A stretch of DNA of 64,000 nt from Palsa-504 sp963742795 (GTDB taxonomy: Bacteria > Actinomycetota > Actinomycetes > Streptosporangiales > Streptosporangiaceae). The stretch is taken from contig CAVUNL010000024.1 of the NCBI GenBank assembly GCA_963742795.1, positions 124,001 to 188,000 on the forward strand. Direction: 5' to 3'. The notes under the pieces were generated by a model. That model was not told where the DNA came from, did not search any database, and saw only the letters and a program-made list of their open reading frames with translations. Position 1 is the first letter of the stretch. Each line of letters opens with the position of its first letter. The translations under genes were made by a program, and so were the position numbers. Shown here piece after piece: positions 57,321-64,000 of this stretch.

Positions 57321-58274
57321 CTAGCAGCCGGACCCGGCCATGAGGAAGTCCACCGACGCAGCGATGACCCTCTCATCGTGCAGGATGCGGTGATGACCCA
57401 AGCCGTGGGTGACATGCAGGCGCGCAGATGGCCACGCCGCCGCCAGCCGCGCGCCGAGCCCGAACGGCACTCTACGGTCACCGCCGTCATGGATGACCAG
57501 AGCCGCAGGCAACGTCTCCTCTTCCGCGGACCGCTGCACTGCGTCGAAATGGCTCAGCGGCACCTGCACCAGCCGCTCGAGGGCCCGGGGCATGCGCGCC
57601 TGTATCCGCTCCCCGGCCCCGGCCGCCTCGGCGAACACCTGGATGGCCGACGGCACGTCAGGCATCGGCGCGATCAGCACCAGGCGGGCAGCGGGCAGCC
57701 CGTCCAGGCACGCGACCGCGGCGGCAAGACCACCCATCGAGTGGGCCACGACCGCATGAGCCGGGCCGTGGTGCCCGGTCGCCGCGCGAAGCGCGGTGAT
57801 CATTTCCGGCAGCAAGGTACGGCCAGGACCGTACGCACCGGGACCAGAGTCACCGTGCCCGGGAGCGTCCAGCGTGACGGCACGGAACCCGGCCCGCGTC
57901 AGCGGCCCGACAAAACGACGCCATGACGTCCGGTCCGCGCCCCAGCCATGCAGCAAGTAAACCGCAGGGCCTTCGCCCCACGCCTCGGTGACGAAACTCG
58001 AGGGCGCCGGCCCCGGCAGGTTCACCCGCTGGCGGTCGCCGTCAGGCACCGCGGCGGCCCGCCGGCCCGGCACGGCCCGTGGCAGCGTCATCAACATCCG
58101 GACCGCCGCCCGGGCACCCAGACCAGGCGCGGCACGCTCGGCCAGCGCCAGCCCGGTCCGCGCCAAGGCCAGCGCGGTCCGCCGGCGCCGCGACCGGGCA
58201 CCACCTGACCGCCGCCCGGACCGGCCATTGCTGGTCTTGTACGGCGTGCCGGTCGCCGCGTTCTGCATGGTCAT
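57321..58274 (-). CDS. Alpha/beta hydrolase
   Basis: 317 residues. Oxyanion HGWGADRTSW, nucleophile Ser in VVAHSMGGLAAA, acid Asp in VIHDGGDRRVPF, His in HVTHGLGHHRILHD. The first nine residues MTMQNAATG match those of the small genes copies A and C, while the next 70 residues are Arg/Ala-rich and specific to this gene. It therefore seems to have captured the leader and first codons from that family. Convergent with the intact LAL gene. Confidence 0.9.
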   Translation of the reverse strand: MTMQNAATGTPYKTSNGRSGRRSGGARSRRRRTALALARTGLALAERAAPGLGARAAVRMLMTLPRAVPGRRAAAVPDGDRQRVNLPGPAPSSFVTEAWGEGPAVYLLHGWGADRTSWRRFVGPLTRAGFRAVTLDAPGHGDSGPGAYGPGRTLLPEMITALRAATGHHGPAHAVVAHSMGGLAAAVACLDGLPAARLVLIAPMPDVPSAIQVFAEAAGAGERIQARMPRALERLVQVPLSHFDAVQRSAEEETLPAALVIHDGGDRRVPFGLGARLAAAWPSARLHVTHGLGHHRILHDERVIAASVDFLMAGSGC

Positions 58275-58296
58275 CGGGCCATCCCTTCCCGGTTGT

Positions 58297-58400
58297 GAAT
58301 TGCTTCCACAGTCGCGCTAAGAGCCGGGGCAGCACATCGGCCGGCCGCCGTAACCCGGCGGCGGCGGGCCCTCAGATCTGCGCGGGACCCCCTTAGGCGG
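58297..58400 (-). promoter_or_regulatory. Conserved structured leader, copy B
   Basis: Minus strand: CCTAAGGGGG, CGCGCAGAT, CTGAGGGCC, GCCGCCG-GGTTA-CGGCGGC hairpin, CCGGCCGATGTGCTG, GGCTCTTAG-CGCG, CTGTGGAAGCAATTC. CTGAGGGCC pairs over 9 bp with GGCTCTTAG, extended by CGCG/CGCG across the CAGAT bulge. Followed by the Shine-Dalgarno GAAGGGA and the hydrolase ATG at 58274. Confidence 0.75.
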
Positions 58401-58521
58401 GACTGCTACCCGATGCCCAGGCGGTGCGCTACCGCCGCGGCTTCCACCTGGCCGCTGACACCCGCCTCGGGCAGGCGAGGACGGGCGCTGGCCATCGACA
58501 TGGGCGGTGGAGCGGTCATGC

Positions 58522-58562
58522 GGAAGCCCGCGAGAAGGTCCAGGGCCTTCCCGCGGGCTTCC
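58522..58562 (-). terminator. Strong hairpin after glnA
   Basis: GGAAGCCCGCG (58522-58532) / CGCGGGCTTCC (58552-58562), perfect 11 bp, extended inside by GAAGG/CCTTC. It is 48 nt after the glnA stop, so it most likely ends that transcript before the hydrolase leader. No T tract, as is common in actinobacteria. Confidence 0.65.
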
Positions 58563-58609
58563 GCTGTCACGACCTCCGGCGCTGCTTCGCACAGCGGCCG
58601 GTGTGGCGG

Positions 58610-60026
<1,417 letters not shown>

Positions 60027-60034
<8 letters not shown>

Positions 60035-60131
60035 CAATTTCCTCTTTCTGGTGTATTTGCCGTGTTATTTTGGGCGCAGCTCTTCTGGAAGGATTTGCGG
60101 CCATCAGCAGGTTGAGCAATAGCCAGATCAT
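60027..60131 (-). CDS. Candidate 34-residue leader ORF overlapping the glnA start
   Basis: ATG at 60131 has a perfect AAGGAGG (60140-60146) 8 nt upstream. The frame codes MIWLLLNLLMAANPSRRAAP and 14 more residues, and stops with TAG at 60027, 8 nt inside glnA. Codons include AGA-AGA and ATA, rare in this genome. A short hydrophobic start, a strong ribosome-binding site and overlap with glnA suggest coupling or attenuation. It may instead be a scar of the chimeric sequence upstream. Confidence 0.45.
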
Positions 60132-60229
60132 CTTCCTGTCCTCCTTGCGGGTCGATGTGCGCGTTGTTTCGCACATCGGTAGGTATCTTCAACGAGTCCT
60201 GGGGTGGCCGCCGGGATCCAGGACCGGCC

Positions 60230-60598
60230 CCGAGCGCGGCGACCATCACGTCGGCGTCGAACCAGCCAGCGTCAGTCTCGGCCCGACCACCGCGGCTCCG
60301 GCCTCGTGGGCCAAGATGATGCAGGTGGAGCGATCGGTGAAGTCCGCTCTGCGCCGTCATCTTCTCCGCGCCGATCACCCGCACGTGCCGGGCCGGGTCG
60401 GCCCGGATCGAGTCGGAGACGTTCGCCAGCGCGGAGCGGACGCCAGCGCACGCCTTCAGGTCGTAGGCGCCGGGCGCGGCGATGCTGAGCCGATGCGCGA
60501 CTACCGGCGAAGCGTTGGGTAAGGAAATTGAGCGCCACTACCGCCAACACCGCCCCCGTGCACAAGATCAAGCCGACCGCCGTGTGCTGCATGGTCAT
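60230..60598 (-). pseudogene. Small exported-protein gene copy C joined to an oxidoreductase fragment
   Basis: ATG at 60598 opens MTMQHTAVGLILCTGAVLAV and continues as a signal/membrane helix (VALNFLTQRF). The conserved continuation RLSIAAPGAYDLKAC and DSIRADPARHVRVIGAEKM lies one frame off, as in copy A. Further on (60230-60290) the strand codes RAETDAGWFDADVMVAALGA, a degenerate piece of the FAD oxidoreductase at 47500 (RAETDAGSFDADVMVVALGA). The locus is therefore a chimera of two duplicated genes. A short peptide to about residue 55 could still be made. Confidence 0.55.
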
Positions 60599-60619
60599 CA
60601 GACCATCCCTTCGCGTTGT

Positions 60620-60722
60620 GAATTGCTTCAACACTCGCGCTAAGGGCCGGGACGGCGCATCGGCCGACCGCCGTAATGCAGCGGCGGCGGGCCCTCAGAT
60701 CTGCGCGGGCCCCCCTTAGGTG
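60620..60722 (-). promoter_or_regulatory. Conserved structured leader, copy C
   Basis: Minus strand: CCTAAGGGGG, CGCGCAGAT, CTGAGGGCC, CCGCCG-loop with TTA-CGGCGG, TCGGCCGATGCGCCG, GGCCCTTAG-CGCG, GTTGAAGCAATTC. 21 nt from the ATG at 60598, with GCGAAGGGATGG between. The closing stem is 9 bp with one G-U. Confidence 0.75.
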
Positions 60723-60889
60723 GGGGATTTGGTCAACCCCTGTAGCCACAGCGGCCGCCTAACGGCGCAGCAGGGTAAGGCCAAGCCGGAAGGCTCCACG
60801 CCGAAAGCCCACGCCCGTGACATCAGTCATGCCGAGATCAGGATCTGCCGCACTGGGGCAGGCACCGCTGCCCGCCTAACGTTGCGGAC

Positions 60890-61675
60890 ATGACGAGCAG
60901 CGATCGGCAAATGGCCCCGGTTCGCAACCGAAACCGGCTGCAGTCCGCGGCGAAAATCGTGGTGTTTGACATCGCCGGCCCGCTGGTGGCTTACTCGCTG
61001 CTGCGCTCGGCTGGCCTCAGCTCGGTATTGGCGCTCGTCCTGAGCGGCGCATTCCCGGCTCTGGGCATAGCGGTCGGCGTTGCCCGTCAGCGGCGCGTGG
61101 ACGCCATCGGAGTCCTCGTGCTGGCCGGGATCGCCGTCGGCACGGTCTTGGGTCTGGTCAGCGGCAACGCCCGCCTTGTGCTGGTCGAGGGCTCGGTGCC
61201 CACCGCGGTGTTCGGGCTGCTGTGCCTGGGCTCGCTCTGGTCACCCCGGCCGCTGATCTACCGTTTCGCCCTCGAGTTCATGGGCGCCGATACTCCGCGG
61301 GGCCGGGACTTCGAGGGCTTGTGGCGCTACCCCGGATTCCGCCATGCCTTCCGGCTCTTCACCGTGGTCTGGGGAGTGACGTACCTGGCCGAAGCGGCAG
61401 CCAGGGTCATCATCGTCGAGACCACTTCGACGGCGACCGCGCTGATTGTTTCCAAGGTGATGCCCTATACCGTCGCCGCCGTCCTCGCCGGCTGGATGTT
61501 TGCCTACGGTCGGCGGGCCAGGCGCACGGGCGAACGGCTCGCCGCCGCGGCCCAGGCCGACGCCGAGCGCGGAGCAGCGCCAGCCGATCACAGCGAGGCA
61601 CTGGCCTATCGCAGCGGAGCGCTAGCCGAGCACCCCGTACCGGAACCGGCAGGCATCGCAGGCGCTATCCGCTGA
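60890..61675 (+). CDS. VC0807-family integral membrane protein
   Basis: 261 residues with six to seven hydrophobic helices (for example IVVFDIAGPLVAYSLL, VLALVLSGAFPALGIAVGV, LTVVWGVTYLAEAAARVII). The VC0807 pattern FRLFTVVWGVTYLAEAAAR and the start in a cytoplasmic Arg/Asn-rich segment are typical. The C-terminal 45 residues are an Ala/Glu-rich tail. TAACGT at 60877-60882, 7 nt before the ATG, suggests a leaderless transcript. Function unknown. Confidence 0.85.
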   Translation: MTSSDRQMAPVRNRNRLQSAAKIVVFDIAGPLVAYSLLRSAGLSSVLALVLSGAFPALGIAVGVARQRRVDAIGVLVLAGIAVGTVLGLVSGNARLVLVEGSVPTAVFGLLCLGSLWSPRPLIYRFALEFMGADTPRGRDFEGLWRYPGFRHAFRLFTVVWGVTYLAEAAARVIIVETTSTATALIVSKVMPYTVAAVLAGWMFAYGRRARRTGERLAAAAQADAERGAAPADHSEALAYRSGALAEHPVPEPAGIAGAIR

Positions 61676-61745
61676 GGCGGGCGCGACCGTGGCCAGGACG
61701 GCGGGATCGACGGTCGCGTGTCCGTCGCCGGCCGCGGATAAGGGG

Positions 61746-62816
61746 CTAGGGATGATGCAGACGGTAGTGCGCAGCCAGCACGTCGTCGCCGAAATCGTCC
61801 GCCGGGTTCCGCCACGCCGAATGGATGTGGTTGCCGTTTGCCTGGGTGTTGTCGTGCTCGATGAGCAGCGTCGGTCCCTGGACGCGGTAATAGTGCCGCT
61901 CCCCGGGTGACGTACCGCCCGCCCAGGCGAAGGTGAGGTTGTCCATGCCCGCGCGTTCCAGGCCGTGCATCTGGGCCCCGGCCACCTCGTCGGGCAGTCG
62001 CCGCGCGTACGCTCCGACCAGGGCCGCGAGCATATCGAACTGCGGCTGGTTCAGCCCGGCAGCCGGGACGCCTTTGGGGCTGGAACGGACGTAGCTGAGG
62101 ATGTCACGCTCGTCCTCGCTGATCACGTAGTCCGGCTCGGGCGCGAACACCGGGTCGGGCCGCTCGGTCTCGCCGAGACGAGGCACCATCCGGGCGGCCA
62201 GGTCAGGCGGCGGCCGGTGGTGGATAATCGCGGCGCGCCGCTGGGCGGCGTCGAGTGACTTCACCAGCCGGAAGCCAAGATCCTCGTCGTCGGCCAGCGG
62301 CGCGAGCATCCCGACCGAAGCAGGCTCGGCGCCCAGCATGCATGGGGTGGGGGAGATGTACCGGCCGTCGACCACGGTGAAGTTGAGCGACACGTGGTGC
62401 CCGGCGAACTGCCATCCCCAAGCCTGATCGCCGGGCGAACCGAACACCTTGAAGCAGTACCGTTCGGGATCAAAGAGATCAGCCAGATCCGGCGCCAGCG
62501 CCCGGAGCACGTGCTCCATGGCCATCACCGAGACGACCTTGGTGTACCCCGGCAGGCTCGTGCCCGTCACGATCAGCTCGTGCGCGAGTCGCCGCTGCCC
62601 GTCGCCCAGCGCGCCGATCGGCAGCCCGTTCCGGTCCGGCACGGGCAGGAACGACCAGTCGCGCCGCACGTCCTCGGCGCCGGAATTGGAGCCGGAGCCG
62701 AAGGCGAAACACGCCCGCTCCCGCTGCGCCGCGGTCAGCGCCGCCAGGAACGCGGACGCCGCACCCGCCATCCGTTTGGCTGTTTCCGGCACGGCCACGA
62801 GGTCCCCATTGTCCAC
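61746..62816 (-). CDS. DUF3500 domain protein
   Basis: 356 residues. Conserved elements DWSFLPVPDRNGLPIGAL, YCFKVFGSPGDQAWGWQFAGHHVSLNFTVVDG, FAWAGGTSPGERHYYRVQGPTLLIEHDNTQANGNHIHSAWR. The paired His (GHHVS, NHIHS) and Asp/Glu suggest a metal site, but no activity is known. GTG start. Followed in the same direction, after 70 nt, by the convergent end of the VC0807 gene. Confidence 0.92.
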   Translation of the reverse strand: MDNGDLVAVPETAKRMAGAASAFLAALTAAQRERACFAFGSGSNSGAEDVRRDWSFLPVPDRNGLPIGALGDGQRRLAHELIVTGTSLPGYTKVVSVMAMEHVLRALAPDLADLFDPERYCFKVFGSPGDQAWGWQFAGHHVSLNFTVVDGRYISPTPCMLGAEPASVGMLAPLADDEDLGFRLVKSLDAAQRRAAIIHHRPPPDLAARMVPRLGETERPDPVFAPEPDYVISEDERDILSYVRSSPKGVPAAGLNQPQFDMLAALVGAYARRLPDEVAGAQMHGLERAGMDNLTFAWAGGTSPGERHYYRVQGPTLLIEHDNTQANGNHIHSAWRNPADDFGDDVLAAHYRLHHP

Positions 62817-62910
62817 GATCCCGATTATCCGCCAGCCCGGTCCGATCCGGCACCTAGGGCGAAGATTGCGGCCAGGTAGCAGAACAACGCCAGGATCCCA
62901 GACGCGGAGC

Positions 62911-63714
62911 CTAGACGCGGGGGAGAATCGCGGCGAGCAGGGTGCCCATCCGGCTGGCAGAGGCCTGGCCCGCCTCGACCACCTCGGCGTGGCTGAGGCC
63001 GTGGCCGGCCAGGCCCGCGGCCAGGTTGGTGACCAGCGAGATGCCGAGCACCTCCGCGCCCAGGTGGCGGGCCGCGATCGCCTCCAGGCCGGTCGACATC
63101 CCGACCAGGTCGGCGCCGAGCCTGACCAGCATGGTGATCTCCGCCGGAGTCTCGTAGTGCGGGCCGGGCATCATCGCGTAGACCCCGTCGGTCAGGCTCG
63201 GGTCTGCCTCGCGGGCCAGCGCCCGCAGCCGCGGCGAGTACAGGTCGGTCAGGTCCACGAACCGCTGGCCTGGCGGGGGCGGCCCCGCCAGCGGGGACTT
63301 GCCGGTCAGGTTGAGGTGGTCGCGGATCAGCACCGGCTCGCCCACGCTGAGCCCGGCCCGGATGCCGCCCGCCGCGTTGGTCAGCACGACCGTGCGGCAC
63401 CCGGCGGAGACCGCCGTCCGCACGCCGTGCACCACGGCGGCGGGGGACAGCCCCTCGTACAGGTGCACCCGGCCGAGGAACACCAGGACCCGCACCGGCC
63501 CCGCGGCTACGCTGCGGACCGTCGGCGTGTGCCCCGGCACGGTCGAGGCGGGAAAACCGCCGATTTCGGTCAGCGGGATCTCGGCCTGGGCGGCGCCGAT
63601 CGCGTCGGCGGCCGGCGCCCAGCCCGAGCCGAGGACCACGGCGGCATCGTGCGTGCCGGTCAGGGCGGTGAGGCGGTCGGCACTGGCCGCCGCGGCGGCG
63701 AAGGGGTCGTCCAC
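62911..63714 (-). CDS. punA: Purine-nucleoside phosphorylase
   Basis: 267 residues; trimeric PNP cleaving (deoxy)inosine and guanosine. Phosphate site VLGSGW and GHTPTV, GRVHLYEG, VVLTNAAGGI, MPGPHYETPAEI and VGMSTGLEAIAARHLGAEVLGISLVTNLAAG. GTG start (VDDPF). 94 nt upstream of the DUF3500 gene on the same strand. Confidence 0.94.
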   Translation of the reverse strand: MDDPFAAAAASADRLTALTGTHDAAVVLGSGWAPAADAIGAAQAEIPLTEIGGFPASTVPGHTPTVRSVAAGPVRVLVFLGRVHLYEGLSPAAVVHGVRTAVSAGCRTVVLTNAAGGIRAGLSVGEPVLIRDHLNLTGKSPLAGPPPPGQRFVDLTDLYSPRLRALAREADPSLTDGVYAMMPGPHYETPAEITMLVRLGADLVGMSTGLEAIAARHLGAEVLGISLVTNLAAGLAGHGLSHAEVVEAGQASASRMGTLLAAILPRV

Positions 63715-63797
63715 GATGGTCCATCATGGCGCATCACGGGCGCCTCGGCTGGCCCAGTGCTCGTTCGGCCGAAGATAGTTTTTCCCGAGATCCGGGA

Positions 63798-63803
63798 TAC
63801 CGT
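63798..63803 (+). promoter_or_regulatory. Leaderless-type -10 box
   Basis: TACCGT 6 nt before GTG 63810, with no Shine-Dalgarno between. Confidence 0.4.
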
Positions 63804-63809
63804 GGCGGG

Positions 63810-64000
63810 GTGGATGATGAGGCCGTGGCGGAAGCCGTCCCGGTGGCCGCCGACGGCGGACAGCAGCGGTCGAAGTGGGACGACCCTCGGGTGCCGTGGG
63901 CCGGCAAGCCGCGGCGGGTCGACATTTTGTGCTGGGCGGCCATCACGCTCAGCGGCATCTACTACTGGGCGCTGCTGCCGTTCCGGGCATCGCTGCTCGG
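63810..64000 (+). CDS. Membrane protein, 3' partial (runs off the window)
   Basis: 63 residues visible, frame open to the end. A charged N-terminus, then SKWDDPRVPWAGKPRRVDIL, then a hydrophobic helix (CWAAITLSGIYYWALLPF). This start resembles actinobacterial DedA/VTT-like or related polytopic membrane proteins, but too little is present to name it. Confidence 0.6.
   Translation, partial: MDDEAVAEAVPVAADGGQQRSKWDDPRVPWAGKPRRVDILCWAAITLSGIYYWALLPFRASLL

Noticed and set aside
62806..62816. DnaA-box-like TTGTCCACG
   Set aside because: Single site with a mismatch, at a gene start; no cluster, AT-rich region or dnaA/dnaN genes.

Overview
The window is a high-GC actinobacterial chromosome segment. 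Gene order in the first 33 kb (tig-clpP1-clpP2-clpX, valS-folC-DUF4233, mreBCD-mrdA-rodA, the TIGR03960/DUF2344 radical-SAM pair, rne-rplU-rpmA-obgE-proB, nadD-rsfS) is the block conserved in Streptomyces and Streptosporangiales. GTG starts, 4-nt ATGA/GTGA start/stop overlaps, several leaderless-type -10 boxes, ClpP1/ClpP2 and a complete Mre set with MreB fit a mycelial actinomycete. Two usual residents are missing from their places: ndk before mreB and proA after proB.

Layout. 0-5 kb: trigger factor and the Clp protease, with a ClgR-type operator. 5.1-7.4 kb: a membrane protein with an about 545-residue Gly/Tyr/Gln/Ser-rich region. 7.5-12.2 kb: valS, folC, DUF4233 and a possible 34-residue ORF. 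12.3-19.1 kb: the cell-elongation operon. 19.1-29.1 kb: a lipoprotein, the radical-SAM pair, RNase E/G, L21, L27, Obg and ProB. 29.2-33.3 kb: M48 peptidase, NadD, RsfS, a histidine phosphatase, an MBL-fold hydrolase and an ICMT-like methyltransferase. 33.4-35.9 kb: a RelE/Phd toxin-antitoxin pair next to a 5'-truncated P1 peptidase, then an amidohydrolase. 36.2-44.2 kb: a catabolic cluster (TIM-barrel isomerase, DUF993 protein, Gfo/Idh oxidoreductase) divergent from a LacI-type regulator, then an amino-acid/amine permease and a copper amine oxidase. Two LacI-type palindromes suggest one regulator for both sides.

44.2-60.8 kb is a plastic region starting near tRNA-Ala(GGC). It holds an unidentified fragment, an RNase J C-terminal remnant, a eukaryote-like glutaminase that has lost its catalytic domain, two near-identical large LuxR-type (LAL) regulators of which one is decayed, acpP-fabF, small decayed exported-protein genes, an alpha/beta hydrolase and a glutamine synthetase. 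The most unusual signal here is an approximately 105-nt conserved, foldable 5' leader present four times, always just upstream of a start codon. 60.9-64 kb returns to ordinary genes (VC0807-like protein, DUF3500 protein, purine nucleoside phosphorylase).

Many conserved genes carry one or more single-base frame changes with intact protein sequence on both sides (tig, valS, rne, proB, M48, histidine phosphatase, MBL, amidohydrolase, isomerase, DUF993, Gfo/Idh). Because essential genes are hit, most of these are probably assembly indels. The remnants in the plastic region look truly decayed.
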